Below, one piece after another: positions 35,693 through 45,245 of a stretch of 64,000 nucleotides of DNA. Within the stretch, counting starts at the first letter, position 1; each line of letters starts with the position of its first letter. The notes beneath the pieces were generated by a model, which saw only the letters and a program-made list of their open reading frames with translations, searched no databases and was not told the DNA's origin. The translations under genes were made by a program, and so were the position numbers. This stretch comes from Alkalihalobacillus pseudalcaliphilus (GTDB lineage Bacteria; Bacillota; Bacilli; Bacillales; Bacillaceae_D). The stretch spans positions 859,664 to 923,663 of the forward strand of contig LFJO01000005.1 in assembly GCA_001038565.1 (NCBI GenBank). The letters run 5' to 3'.

Positions 35693-37228
35693 ATGAGTCA
35701 GCATGTACTAGAACTTAGAAAAATATCCATGACCTTCCCGGGTGTTAAAGCCCTAGACGAGGTCGATTTTCATTTGAAGTCCGGTCAGGTGCATGCTTTA
35801 ATAGGAGCAAATGGAGCAGGGAAATCAACGTTAATGAAAGCATTAGCAGGAGCAATTAATCATTATAGTGGCACCATTGTTCTAGATGGAGAGCATGTTG
35901 AGATTCAGTCACCGAAACAGGCCCAGCAATTAGGAATACAAATGGTGTACCAAGAAGTAGATACAGCACTTATTTCTTATTTAACTGTTGCAGAAAATGT
36001 CATGATGCCAAAGATTATTCATCAAATGAAAAAGAAACATTGGATGTCTTGGCGTAAACTGCATCAACAAACAAAAGATATTTTGCACAGTATTGGATTA
36101 CATATTTCTACTAAGGCTTTAGTTAGCGATTTGTCTTTAGCTGAAAAACAAATGATTTTAATCGCAAGAGCACTAGCAACGGAATGTCGTTTTTTATTAT
36201 TAGATGAACCGACAGCTCCATTAAGTCAAACCGAAACGCAACAACTATTTAGAGTTATTAAAGAATTGAAACAACGTGACGTTGGGATCGTTTTTATCTC
36301 TCATCGCTTACCAGAAGTTTTTGAGATATGTGATCATATTACGGTGATGAGGAATGCTAAGCATGTCTATTCAACAATGACAACTCAAACGGACGAACAG
36401 GAAATCGTTTGGTATATGCTAGGTAAAAGATTAGAAGAACAGTTTCCTAGATACAAGAACGAAAATCAAAAGCTTGGTATGGAAGTGATTGGCCTATCTG
36501 ACCGAAAATTCTTGAAGGATATTCATCTAACGATTAACCAAGGTGAAATTGTCGGTATTGCTGGTTTAGTGGGGGCAGGCAAAACGGAGCTGTGTAAGGC
36601 TTTGTTTGGTGAGAGTAAGAATATTGGGCAAGTGAAGCTGGCTGATCAAGAGCTGAAGATTCAATGTTCTGCTGATGCCGTCAAAGCTAAACTGGCCCTT
36701 ATTCCAGAAGAAAGACGTAAAGAAGGCTTACTAATTCAAGAGTCAGTTGTACATAACTTAACGTTGCCACATTTGGGAGCTTGGACAAATCGATTATCAT
36801 TTTTGAAGCCGAAACAGGAACTGATAGCTGCTCGTGAAATGATTCAAAGTTTAGGTATTAAAACACCGCATGCGTTTACAAAGGCTGAGCATTTATCTGG
36901 TGGTAATCAGCAGAAGATTGTCATAGGAAAATGGCTACTAGCTGATTGTGATGTTTATATTTTTGATGAGCCGACAAAAGGTGTCGATGTTGGAGCGAAA
37001 AAAGATATTTTTGATTTAATCATTAATTTAGCTAAAAAAGGAAAAATGATTTTGTATGTATCGGCTGAATTACATGAGGTTTTAGGGATATCGGAAAGAG
37101 TATATGTTATGTACGATGGGCGAATCGTTAAAGAATTAAAGACAGACGAAACTTCAGAAAATGAAGTGTTGTTTTATTCAGCAGGAGGGAATCAGGATGA
37201 ATACGAGCCAGCAACCAGTGAAATCTAA
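35693..37228 (+). CDS. RbsA-type sugar ABC transporter ATP-binding protein
   Basis: 511 aa with two fused nucleotide-binding domains, as in RbsA/MglA. First domain: Walker A GANGAGKST at 38-46, signature LSLAEKQ at 147-153 in place of LSGG(Q), Walker B LLLDEP. Second domain: degenerate Walker A GLVGAGKTE, good signature LSGGNQQK and FDEPTKGVDVG. Two unequal ATP sites are normal for this class. The gene overlaps the permease gene by 32 bp. Part of the SAM-riboswitch operon. Confidence 0.92.
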   Translation: MSQHVLELRKISMTFPGVKALDEVDFHLKSGQVHALIGANGAGKSTLMKALAGAINHYSGTIVLDGEHVEIQSPKQAQQLGIQMVYQEVDTALISYLTVAENVMMPKIIHQMKKKHWMSWRKLHQQTKDILHSIGLHISTKALVSDLSLAEKQMILIARALATECRFLLLDEPTAPLSQTETQQLFRVIKELKQRDVGIVFISHRLPEVFEICDHITVMRNAKHVYSTMTTQTDEQEIVWYMLGKRLEEQFPRYKNENQKLGMEVIGLSDRKFLKDIHLTINQGEIVGIAGLVGAGKTELCKALFGESKNIGQVKLADQELKIQCSADAVKAKLALIPEERRKEGLLIQESVVHNLTLPHLGAWTNRLSFLKPKQELIAAREMIQSLGIKTPHAFTKAEHLSGGNQQKIVIGKWLLADCDVYIFDEPTKGVDVGAKKDIFDLIINLAKKGKMILYVSAELHEVLGISERVYVMYDGRIVKELKTDETSENEVLFYSAGGNQDEYEPATSEI

Positions 37229-38207
37229 AGAGAAAATTCCTCAATCTTCTACTGGACTATTTCAATTTTTATATAAGTATGGAACGATTGTGACAGTTGT
37301 CTTATTAGTTATTATTTTTACCATATTGGAGCCTAGATTCATTCAAACAGATAATCTAATCAATATTTTACGTTCTATTTCAATCGTGACAATTATCGCG
37401 ATTGGGGTTACCATTTCCTTGACAGTAAATGGTTTTGATTTATCAGTAGGCTCAACTGCATCTTTAGCTAATGCTGTCGTGATGGCTATGTTTGTTTGGT
37501 TTTCACAGGATACGGTCATCGCCCTAATTTCTGCCTTGTTGGCAGCATTACTCGTTGGGTTCTTTAATGCTTTTATGATTGTCAAGTTAAAAGTACCGGA
37601 TATGTTATTAACACTTGCAACGATGTTTATTATTCAAGGTGTTGCTCTTACTTTTACAAGAGGAGCCACGATTTCTCCGAATATGGTTATGCCAGATGGA
37701 ACCTTTGCAGAAGGACAAATACCGCCATTCTTTTCTAAATTAGGACAAGTACCATGGATTATTATTTTAATGATTGTGATTGTTGTAGCTGTACATATCT
37801 TTCTCAATCATACAAAACATGGGCGTTATATGTATATGATTGGGGGAAATGAAGAAGCGGCACGTTTATCTGGGATTGCTGTTAACAAGTATAAGTGGCT
37901 TGCTTACTCACTATCATCCACGTTTGCGGCAATAGGTGGAATTATTTTAGCTTCTAGGGTAATGAGAGCCGAAATTAGTGCCGGTGCACCTTATTTAATG
38001 GAAGCAGTTGCGGCAACATTTATCGGCTTTGCCGTTTTAGGTAAAGGAAAACCTAATGCTTTTGGAACTTTTGTTGGCGCTGTCTTGATCGGTTTGTTGG
38101 CGAACGGCCTCGTGATGCTATCGGTCCCTTATTACGCAATGGATATTGTTAAAGGAACGGTTTTAGCTTTTGCACTTGCTGTCACGTACTATAAACAAAA
38201 ACATTAG
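37197..38207 (+). CDS. RbsC-type sugar ABC transporter permease
   Basis: 336 aa, eight to ten membrane helices, with the family stretch VTISLTVNGFDLSVGSTASL split around residues 80-105 and GGNEEAARLSGI near 217-228. AGGAGG lies 9 nt before ATG 37197; the frame is open from 37161 but that part is in the 3' end of the ATPase gene. Completes a one-receptor, one-ATPase, one-permease importer under S-box control. Confidence 0.92.
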   Translation: MNTSQQPVKSKEKIPQSSTGLFQFLYKYGTIVTVVLLVIIFTILEPRFIQTDNLINILRSISIVTIIAIGVTISLTVNGFDLSVGSTASLANAVVMAMFVWFSQDTVIALISALLAALLVGFFNAFMIVKLKVPDMLLTLATMFIIQGVALTFTRGATISPNMVMPDGTFAEGQIPPFFSKLGQVPWIIILMIVIVVAVHIFLNHTKHGRYMYMIGGNEEAARLSGIAVNKYKWLAYSLSSTFAAIGGIILASRVMRAEISAGAPYLMEAVAATFIGFAVLGKGKPNAFGTFVGAVLIGLLANGLVMLSVPYYAMDIVKGTVLAFALAVTYYKQKH

Positions 38208-38270
38208 TCACTGTTTTGCTTTTTTCTAAAAGATGATAAAGTTATAGGGACAGTAAAGTGGAGGGATATG

Positions 38271-38444
38271 ATGAGCAAAGCACAATGGGAAGCAGAACTA
38301 GAAGAACTGAAGGCTGAATATTTAAGAATTCAATTTGATTTAGAGAAAGTAGAATCTGTTGGTAGGGATATTGGCCCATTAGAACAGAAATTAATACGTG
38401 TGGAAACAGAGATTCAAGAGCTTAACGATAAGTTACGAGGTTAA
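38271..38444 (+). CDS. small helical protein, SE1832-like
   Basis: 57 aa, too short to be listed by usual ORF cut-offs but well supported: GTGGAGGG ahead of ATG 38271, heptad-like pattern of a two-helix coiled coil (WEAELEELKAEYLRIQFDLE, 6-25) and a short turn (GRDIGPLE) before the second helix. It resembles a widespread small Firmicutes protein annotated as SE1832 family; function unknown. It lies 63 bp after the permease gene and may be read from the same promoter. Confidence 0.75.
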   Translation: MSKAQWEAELEELKAEYLRIQFDLEKVESVGRDIGPLEQKLIRVETEIQELNDKLRG

Positions 38445-38480
38445 ATAAAGGGGATTGGCTAAAGATTGCCTGTCTAGTTA

Positions 38481-38518
38481 AGAAGCTACTGGCATATTGG
38501 CGTATGTCAGTAGCTTCT
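38481..38518 (+). terminator. strong hairpin after SE1832-like gene
   Basis: AGAAGCTACTG (38481-38491) pairs with CAGTAGCTTCT (38508-38518), inner CATA/TATG. The T run is poor, so termination may be imperfect. Confidence 0.6.
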
Positions 38519-38604
38519 ATTAGTTAAGAGCTAATTCTAAAACATTTAGATTACCGGTAGTGCCAACGACAGCTGAAATTAATTAAGGAAACGTATAAAT
38601 AGTC

Positions 38605-39534
38605 TTAGCTGCTCTTATTCACTCTCATCTCTTCTGGAATCTTTCTTTCAGCTTTTGGAACTTCTTTTGTTTTGTAAATAACATCTTCTGTGGAAAATAT
38701 TTTTATGATTAGTTGCCCGCCATAAACTTTTGCTTGAATTAAGATCGGTTGGTTAAGTTTATTTTCAAAACGAAAATCAGGCCCGTACCAACTCACGGTA
38801 GCATCTCGGCCAGGAGGTACATAAGAGACCCGGCGACTATGGATGTATCGTTCAACAATTTTTAAATTTGCATGATCAACTGCATTAAATAAGGTTGATG
38901 ATACTTGGCAAATCCCTCCACCTATACCTTCGCTTAACTCACCTCTAACGATAACAGGCGCTTTTTTATAACCATTTTGAACCGTTCTTTCGCCAACCGT
39001 TTCATTAAAGGAAAATGACTCATGTGGAAAGATGACGTGATTATGAATGGCTGAAGTTGCTAGCTTGATATTATGGCTTCTTTCTTTATTGTGGGGGTTG
39101 AAATAGGTAATATAATGTCCAATCATCTTATTTCGTAGCCGGTTCATTAATTCTGTGTTTACCTTTGCATAAACAGGGATTAGTGGAACGGTTATTTGAT
39201 CTGTACCGGTTTGTAACAAACTTTCTATAATATCTTCTTTTAATTGCGTACGATTTATAGTCTGGCCATTTTTATCTCCAACAATTTCACCAAACTCACC
39301 TATAAACGCATTAGTTGCAGGCGTATAGACGGTCTTAATAAGTTCTTCGGTCAGAGTATGTAGAGATTCATAATTAATATGCCCGTTTTCTAACAGTGGA
39401 TGAAACAGTTCTGCTTTAGCTTGAGTATAGATGATCTCATCCTCATACATAAATTCAATTTTAGCATCTATCTCGTTAATCGGATTAATCCAAACTAAAG
39501 TTAAAAAACAAAATAACCAAGCCATTTTTTTCAC
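38605..39534 (-). CDS. VanW-family secreted protein
   Basis: 309 aa. Signal peptide at 1-24 (KKMAWLFCFLTLVWINP). The VanW domain fills about 155-290: SFNETVGERTVQNGYKKAP, GGGICQVSSTLFNA and RRVSYVPPGRDATV are typical. VanW proteins were first seen in a vancomycin resistance cluster but are common in spore-formers and are thought to act on the cell wall; catalytic function is not established. It is divergent from the esterase gene with about 115 bp between starts. Reads GAGG(TG) just before the ATG. Confidence 0.85.
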   Translation of the reverse strand: MKKMAWLFCFLTLVWINPINEIDAKIEFMYEDEIIYTQAKAELFHPLLENGHINYESLHTLTEELIKTVYTPATNAFIGEFGEIVGDKNGQTINRTQLKEDIIESLLQTGTDQITVPLIPVYAKVNTELMNRLRNKMIGHYITYFNPHNKERSHNIKLATSAIHNHVIFPHESFSFNETVGERTVQNGYKKAPVIVRGELSEGIGGGICQVSSTLFNAVDHANLKIVERYIHSRRVSYVPPGRDATVSWYGPDFRFENKLNQPILIQAKVYGGQLIIKIFSTEDVIYKTKEVPKAERKIPEEMRVNKSS

Positions 39535-39651
39535 CTCCCTGTTAGGATGAACTAAAGATAGGATTTCATGAAAAAATGTTGTGATAAAGGAAAAATGCTC
39601 GTTGACCGAGAATATACAAGGGATGATATTTTTTATAAGGATGTGAAGGCA

Positions 39652-40614
39652 ATGCCATTAATTGATATGTCACTAGATCGTTTGAAATTATACGAAGGAA
39701 TAAACCCAAAACCAGCTGATTTTGAACGCTTTTGGGAGTCCTCGTTAGAGGAGCTTTCACTAGTCCCACTTCAATATGAACTAATTGAGAGCGACTTCCA
39801 AACGGAATTTGCCAAATGTTATCATATGTATTTCACTGGCATAGATGATGCGAGGATCCATGTGAAAATGGTTGTTCCGAAGTCAGCGATCAAAAAACAA
39901 GCAGCGATATTAAAGTTCCATGGCTATAAAGGGAATTCTGGAGATTGGACATCCATCTTATCATTGGCTTCATTAGGGCATTGTGTATTTGCGATGGATG
40001 TCCGTGGGCAAGGGGGATATTCTGAAGATGTTGGAGGTGTTATTGGAAATACGGTTCAAGGGCATATTATTCGAGGCTTAGATAATGAAAATCCGAACAA
40101 ACTCTTTTATCGTTCTGTATTTCTTGATACCGTTCAATTAGCGAAAATCGTTCAATCGTTTGACTTTATTGATGAAAATCGCATAGGTGTAACCGGTTGG
40201 TCGCAAGGTGGAGGGTTGGCTTTGGCTTGTGCAGCTTTATTTCCACAGATTAAAAAGGTTGCGACCGTTTATCCTTTTTTAAGCGATTATCAACGTGTTT
40301 GGGAAATGGATTTAGCACAAGGTGCTTATGAAGAGTTACGCACGTATTTCCGTTTATTTGACCCAGAACATCAAAGAAAAGATAAGGTATTTGAGAAGCT
40401 TGGTTATATTGATATTCAGCACTTAACATCCAGAATAAACGCAGAGGTCCATATTGGGATTGGATTAATGGATACGATTTGTCCACCGTCCACACAATTT
40501 GCCGCTTTTAATAAGATAAACGCTAAGCGTATCTTTCATATATACCCAGATTTTGGGCACGAAGGTTTACCTGGCCATTTTGATAAAATCCATCAATTTT
40601 TTGAGGACTTATAA
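39652..40614 (+). CDS. cah: cephalosporin-C deacetylase / acetyl-xylan esterase family
   Basis: 320-aa alpha/beta hydrolase, same length as B. subtilis Cah (carbohydrate esterase family 7). Nucleophile Ser184 in GWSQGGG, Asp274 in GLMDTICPPS, His303 in FGHEGLPG; the family signature RGQGG is at 118-122. It removes acetyl groups from sugars or xylo-oligosaccharides inside the cell. The frame extends to ATG 39568, but the homologous N-terminus (MPLIDMSLDRL) and AAGGA upstream favour 39652. Its last 22 bp overlap the convergent AbrB-type gene. Confidence 0.88.
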   Translation: MPLIDMSLDRLKLYEGINPKPADFERFWESSLEELSLVPLQYELIESDFQTEFAKCYHMYFTGIDDARIHVKMVVPKSAIKKQAAILKFHGYKGNSGDWTSILSLASLGHCVFAMDVRGQGGYSEDVGGVIGNTVQGHIIRGLDNENPNKLFYRSVFLDTVQLAKIVQSFDFIDENRIGVTGWSQGGGLALACAALFPQIKKVATVYPFLSDYQRVWEMDLAQGAYEELRTYFRLFDPEHQRKDKVFEKLGYIDIQHLTSRINAEVHIGIGLMDTICPPSTQFAAFNKINAKRIFHIYPDFGHEGLPGHFDKIHQFFEDL

Positions 40615-41648
40615 TGGAAATACCATTTCAATGCACCAGGAACACATAAAATAATTACTAGAATTCGAGTTAGTTGAAAGGCACTTACTAAGGCTGGATC
40701 AGCACCAACTTGTGAGGCTGTCAGAACCATTTCAATTAGTCCTCCCGGTGCGAGGCTCAGTAAAGAAGTCTTTATATCTACCCCTGTTAACAAACTAAAA
40801 AAATAAGCTAAAACAAATGATGTAGCGATAAGTAATAAGGTAATGATGAAATAAATAAAGCCGTACTTTCCACCTGCCTTTAAGTCAGGGATGTGAATAC
40901 TTTTACCAAGGCTAATTCCAATAAAGACTTGAGCAATTAATAAGATAACATCAGGTATGGTTGGTAATGGGAGCATAAATAAATGAATAAGTATCGTGAT
41001 GACCATCGAACCAACAACGATGCCAGCAGGAATAATGTTCCGTAATAAATAACCACCTATAATAGGGATTAGATATAAAGTGTATGTCCAATCTAAAGAC
41101 AACGATTCGAGCGAGCCTATCGTTGGACTCGAGGCTAGTGTATCTGCTGGACTAAAAATCGTAATAATAAGTGGAGGGACGATAAATAGGACCGATACGA
41201 GACGTACCGTTTGGAAAATCACGACGTAAGCTGATTTCGCATGTAATGCTTCACTAGCTACAGCCATTTCTGTTAACCCACCAGGAATGGAACTGAATAC
41301 ACTCGTTACTTGATCGATTGGAATCCACTTTGTTACGAGAGTGCTCATTATAATGCTAACTAGAATTAATATCGAGGTCGCGATAATATAAGGAATTATG
41401 AATGGTGTCACGATTGTAAATGTTGAAATCGTAAAGTATAGACCGAAATAAGCTCCTAATGTAACTAAGCCGATGTCTTTATATGTAGGTTGAAATACGA
41501 TTTTTCTTTTGGTAAAGGCTTGAAATATCGTGATTGCACTTAGGCTACCTAATACCCATGGCAAGGGAAGTTGAAAAAGGGCAAAGATATAACCACCAAT
41601 AAAGCCGACGATTAGTGCTTCTAACGAAAATCTCTGTAATATATGCAA
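40593..41648 (-). CDS. AbrB-family membrane protein (putative transporter)
   Basis: 351 aa, ten or more membrane helices in two homologous halves, each with an ending like SSIPGGLTEMAVASEAL (first half) and SLAPGGLIEMVLTASQVG (second half). This is the AbrB duplication family (also called ammonia-monooxygenase-like), unrelated to the transition-state regulator AbrB. Function unproven; a carrier is likely. Upstream on the minus strand AAAAGGAG forms the ribosome binding site and coincides with the end of dispersed element R3. Confidence 0.85.
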   Translation of the reverse strand: MHILQRFSLEALIVGFIGGYIFALFQLPLPWVLGSLSAITIFQAFTKRKIVFQPTYKDIGLVTLGAYFGLYFTISTFTIVTPFIIPYIIATSILILVSIIMSTLVTKWIPIDQVTSVFSSIPGGLTEMAVASEALHAKSAYVVIFQTVRLVSVLFIVPPLIITIFSPADTLASSPTIGSLESLSLDWTYTLYLIPIIGGYLLRNIIPAGIVVGSMVITILIHLFMLPLPTIPDVILLIAQVFIGISLGKSIHIPDLKAGGKYGFIYFIITLLLIATSFVLAYFFSLLTGVDIKTSLLSLAPGGLIEMVLTASQVGADPALVSAFQLTRILVIILCVPGALKWYFHYKSSKN

Positions 41649-41654
41649 GAATAA

Positions 41655-41915
41655 GACTCCTTTTGTATAAAAGTTGACTAAAGCTCAAGTGCTCATCTTT
41701 GAAGATCGCTGCGGGAATGGGGGGCACGCTTTCCCCAGGCGGGCAGGCTTCCTGGATCGTACACTTCTTATACAAAATGAATAAGAAATAATGAAAGCTA
41801 ACAAACCAAGGAGCAAAATTATATTGAATTAAGTGCCACCAGTCAAAGGCAAACACCATTTTTATATTTGTTGGTGATGGAATGCTTTGGTAGAGCGTTT
41901 TGTGGTATTGTTCAG
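41655..41915 (-). repeat. dispersed element copy R3, inverted, internally deleted
   Basis: Its reverse complement reads CTTATTCATTTTGTATAAGA, GTGTACGATCCAGGAAGCC, then GAAAGCGTGCCCCCCATTCC and ends GTCAACTTTTATAC, matching R9 at 60045-60225 without the central hairpin. The left part (CATCACCAACAAATATAAAA and GACTGGTGGCAC) matches R8. The end next to the gene at 41648 lies directly at its ribosome binding site. Confidence 0.75.
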
Positions 41916-42164
41916 GTTTACTTTCCTTAAAGAAATGGTGAACAGTGGCTAGAAAAAGTTGTAATGTGCCAAATCATTTTAAATGTTATTGAAATTAGTC
42001 ATACGTTTTGGATATTAGAGGATAAAGCCGCTTCAATGATTGTGTTATTTTTATACAGTCTTTTTATTTCGTCACCCTAATTATAGTCTAATTAAAGAAG
42101 AGGTGGTAGAGTTATTATTGTAGATTACATATTGATTAATACCAGCTCCTAATTTTTGGTTTGA
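41916..42164. other. intergenic, nothing recognised
   Basis: About 250 bp of AT-rich non-coding sequence between R3 and the des regulatory region. Confidence 0.4.
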
Positions 42165-42206
42165 AACCATGACACTTATCATGGTTTTTCACATGATACC
42201 TATGAC
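42165..42206 (+). promoter_or_regulatory. probable DesR operator upstream of des
   Basis: Dyad AACCATGA ... TCATGGTT (42166-42187) followed by a second half-site pair CATGATACCTATGAC (42192-42205). It abuts a weak promoter (TTCCTC at 42207, TATAGT at 42230, 17-bp spacer), the arrangement expected for activation by phosphorylated DesR. Could alternatively be read as a hairpin terminator, but no gene precedes it. Confidence 0.6.
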
Positions 42207-42269
42207 TTCCTCATACGTCCTCAATTCTATATAGTAAAGAAAAGAACGTAATAAAGGGGTTTTGAGGTA

Positions 42270-43265
42270 ATGATGGATAAAGAAAAACAGCGTGCGTTAC
42301 GAAAGCAGGTATCACCCTTTGAATCTGCTAGCTTACGTGCAAGTGTGGTACAATTAATTAATACATTTATACCTTTTATTGGACTTTGGGTATTAGCTTA
42401 TTTCAGTTTATCCGTATCCTTTTACTTAAGCTTAGTATTTTCTGTTATTGCTGGAGGTTTCCTCGTCAGAATTTTTATCATTTTCCATGATTGTTGTCAT
42501 TACTCATTCTTTAAGAATCGTCGAGCGAATAAGATTCTTGGGACTATTTCAGGAATCTTAACATTATTTCCTTATAGTAAATGGCAACATGATCATTCCG
42601 TACATCATGCATCAAGTGGAAATTTGGATAAGCGTGGAGTCGGTGATATTTGGATGATGACCTTAAAAGAATATCAAGAAGCGTCAACGTGGACAAAAAT
42701 TCAATATCGTCTTTACCGTAATCCGATTGTCATGTTCTTAATCGGACCGATTTATGTATTTGTAATTGATAATCGTTTTAACCGACGTAAAGCAAGAAAG
42801 CAAGAACGACTTAATACGTATCTTTGTAATTTAATGATTGTATTATTATTTGGAGGCTTAGCTTACCTTATTGGATGGCAAGCACTATTAATGGTTCATG
42901 GTCCACTCTTTTTTGTTGCTGGAGTTGCTGGTGTGTGGTTATTTTATGTACAGCACACATTTGAGGATTCTTATTTTGAACAAAATGATGAATGGGAGTA
43001 TGTGAGAGCTTCTGTTGAAGGTAGTTCGTATTATCAGTTACCGAAATTATTACAATGGATCACAGGAAATATCGGATATCACCATGTCCATCACTTAAGC
43101 CCAAGAGTACCTAACTATAAGCTTGAAAATGTTCATGAAACGGTTCAGCCATTACAGCATGTACCTACGATTACACTAAAAACAAGCCTAGAATCATTAA
43201 AATACCATTTGTGGGATGAGCAACAGAAGAAGTTCGTTGGTTTTCACGCTGCCAAAATAAACTAA
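42270..43265 (+). CDS. des: acyl-lipid desaturase
   Basis: 331-aa (330 if the second Met is used) integral membrane di-iron desaturase. His boxes: HDCCH at 73-77, HSVHH at 109-113 and HHVHH at 271-275. Four or more membrane helices. With desK-desR directly downstream it corresponds to B. subtilis Des, the delta-5 phospholipid desaturase induced by cold to restore membrane fluidity. The ribosome binding site is modest (TTTTGAGGTA). Confidence 0.93.
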   Translation: MMDKEKQRALRKQVSPFESASLRASVVQLINTFIPFIGLWVLAYFSLSVSFYLSLVFSVIAGGFLVRIFIIFHDCCHYSFFKNRRANKILGTISGILTLFPYSKWQHDHSVHHASSGNLDKRGVGDIWMMTLKEYQEASTWTKIQYRLYRNPIVMFLIGPIYVFVIDNRFNRRKARKQERLNTYLCNLMIVLLFGGLAYLIGWQALLMVHGPLFFVAGVAGVWLFYVQHTFEDSYFEQNDEWEYVRASVEGSSYYQLPKLLQWITGNIGYHHVHHLSPRVPNYKLENVHETVQPLQHVPTITLKTSLESLKYHLWDEQQKKFVGFHAAKIN

Positions 43266-43278
43266 TAGAGGTTTTAAC

Positions 43279-44433
43279 ATGGAAGAAAAAACAGGATGGC
43301 AACGAATTAAAAAATGGTTGATGTTTGAAAGGAAAAACGGGATCGCTCCATATATTTGGACGGTCCTTTGCATTTTACCTTTTTATTTTATCTTTCAGAC
43401 GGATACAATTGTTTCAATTATTGGGATTGCCCTTACTTTATTATTTTTTATCTTTTACCGGATTGCTTACGTGACTGCAAAAAGAACATCTGTCTATGTA
43501 TGGACACTCATCTTAATTACGATCTCAAACGTAGCTACCTATGTATTTAGTTATGTTTATTTTTCGTTTTTTATCGCTTATTTAATAGGAAATGTTAGAA
43601 ATCGAATTGCGTTTTTTGTTCTCTATTTTATTCATTTAATTTCTATAGCTGTTGCGATTAATTATATGATAGTTATTCAAGAGCCATTTTTTATCACTCA
43701 GCTTCCGTTCGTTTTGATTGTTTGTTTAAGTATCATTTTATTACCATTTAATATATTTAATCGAAATGAGCGTGATGAGTTAGAAGGAAAATTAGAAGAC
43801 GCTAATAAAATTATCGAGGATTTAATTAAAGTAGAAGAGCGTGAACGAATTGCTCGTGATTTACACGATACATTAGGTCAAAGACTTTCCATGATTGGAC
43901 TTAAAGCGGAGCTAGCCAAGAAATTAATTGATAAAGATACCCATGCAGCCAAGGCAGAACTACAAGACGTCCAACAAGCTTCGAGAACGGCGTTAAGTGA
44001 AGTGAGGAAGATGGTTTCTTCGATGAGGAGTATTCGCCTAAAAGATGAGCTCGTACGGGTAGAAAATATTTTGAAAGCGGCTGAAATTGAATTTGAACTG
44101 GACTATGCAAAGCCACTGAAAAATATATCATTATTTGCAGAAAATATTGCAAGCATGTGTTTAAAAGAAGCGGTTAATAACATTATTAAGCATAGTGGGG
44201 CAACCAAGTGTAAAGTATTGATTCAGCAATTTGATAAGGAGACCATTGTTTTAATTAGTGATAACGGTACGTTTCAACAAAAAAAGCAGCAGGAGCTTCC
44301 AGGATATGGTTTAATAGGGATAAAGGAGCGATTAGAGTTTATAAATGGTGAACTTCAACTGAATACAACGGGAGGTACTCATTTAACGATGAAGATCCCG
44401 AGTGATGCGAGAGGAGGGAATGAACCGATATGA
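43279..44433 (+). CDS. desK: membrane thermosensor histidine kinase
   Basis: 384 aa. Five hydrophobic segments between about 22 and 160 form the sensor; a coiled-coil linker (168-190) leads to the HisKA_3 domain with phospho-acceptor His196 in ARDLHDTLGQRL, then the HATPase domain (ISDNGTF; GYGLIGIKERLE). Senses membrane thickness and lipid order and controls DesR. It starts 13 bp after des and overlaps desR by 4 bp. Confidence 0.94.
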   Translation: MEEKTGWQRIKKWLMFERKNGIAPYIWTVLCILPFYFIFQTDTIVSIIGIALTLLFFIFYRIAYVTAKRTSVYVWTLILITISNVATYVFSYVYFSFFIAYLIGNVRNRIAFFVLYFIHLISIAVAINYMIVIQEPFFITQLPFVLIVCLSIILLPFNIFNRNERDELEGKLEDANKIIEDLIKVEERERIARDLHDTLGQRLSMIGLKAELAKKLIDKDTHAAKAELQDVQQASRTALSEVRKMVSSMRSIRLKDELVRVENILKAAEIEFELDYAKPLKNISLFAENIASMCLKEAVNNIIKHSGATKCKVLIQQFDKETIVLISDNGTFQQKKQQELPGYGLIGIKERLEFINGELQLNTTGGTHLTMKIPSDARGGNEPI

Positions 44434-45029
44434 TTAAAATTGTTATAGCAGAAGATCAACAGATGTTATTAGGTGCACTAGGTGCTCTATTAAATTTAGA
44501 AGAAGATATGGAAGTAATCGGAAAAGCGACTAATGGGGAGCAAGCAATCACTCTAGTTGAAGAATTAAAACCAGACATTTGTTTAATGGATATTGAAATG
44601 CCTGGTAAAAGTGGTTTGGAAGCAGCTGAACAATTGGTCAGTCAAGATTGTAAGGTCATTATTTTAACGACCTTTGCTCGTGCAGGTTATTTTCAGCGAG
44701 CCATTAAAGCGGGAGTACGCGGCTATTTGTTGAAAGACTCACCGAGTGATGATTTAGCTGAAGCTATACGGCAAATCATGGCAGGTAAACGTGTGTATGC
44801 ACCTGAGTTGATGGATGATTTATGGAGTAACAAAAACCCTCTTACCGGGAGAGAAAAAGAAGTGCTTGAACTCATTGCTGATGGTAAAAACACAGATGAA
44901 ATTGCCAACGAATTAAAAATCAAAACAGGAACCGTTCGTAATTATGTTTCGGTCATTCTCGATAAGTTAGAAGTGAAGAACCGAATAGAAGCGATCAAAC
45001 AATCAAAAGAACGAGGTTGGTTTAAGTAA
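44430..45029 (+). CDS. desR: response regulator of the des system
   Basis: 199 aa, exactly the B. subtilis DesR length. Receiver domain with phospho-acceptor Asp54 in CLMDIEMPG and the switch Lys in LLKDSPSDD; C-terminal LuxR-type helix-turn-helix from about 135 (LTGREKEVLELIADGKNTDE). Phosphorylated DesR activates des when the membrane stiffens. Overlap with desK is ATGA. No clear terminator follows before the repeat region. Confidence 0.94.
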   Translation: MIKIVIAEDQQMLLGALGALLNLEEDMEVIGKATNGEQAITLVEELKPDICLMDIEMPGKSGLEAAEQLVSQDCKVIILTTFARAGYFQRAIKAGVRGYLLKDSPSDDLAEAIRQIMAGKRVYAPELMDDLWSNKNPLTGREKEVLELIADGKNTDEIANELKIKTGTVRNYVSVILDKLEVKNRIEAIKQSKERGWFK

Positions 45030-45171
45030 ATTCGTTTCCTTAAACTAACCCCTCACCTACCCCATCTATTTCCCGAAATAACATTAAACTCCTTGTTCAA
45101 AGACTATACTAAAAAACTCACTGTAACTAAAAAGCGATAACAAAAAAAACAACCAATATGTCAGTAACTTT
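45030..45171. other. intergenic, nothing recognised
   Basis: Non-coding spacer of about 140 bp after desR, C- and A-rich, no convincing hairpin terminator. Confidence 0.4.
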
Positions 45172-45245
45172 AAGGGAACCGATTACCAGCTAATTTCAAG
45201 GCCCGAACTATCGTTCCTAAGTACACTTTTTACAAAACTCCCATG
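45172..45245 (+). repeat. 70-bp repeat fragment
   Basis: GATTACCAGCTAATTTCAAG ... CTAAGTACACTTTTTAC matches 16055-16115 and the inverse of 11874-11945. Confidence 0.55.

Noticed and set aside
42165..42187. Hairpin as terminator
   Set aside because: No gene upstream on the plus strand within 500 bp; position next to the des promoter fits an operator better.
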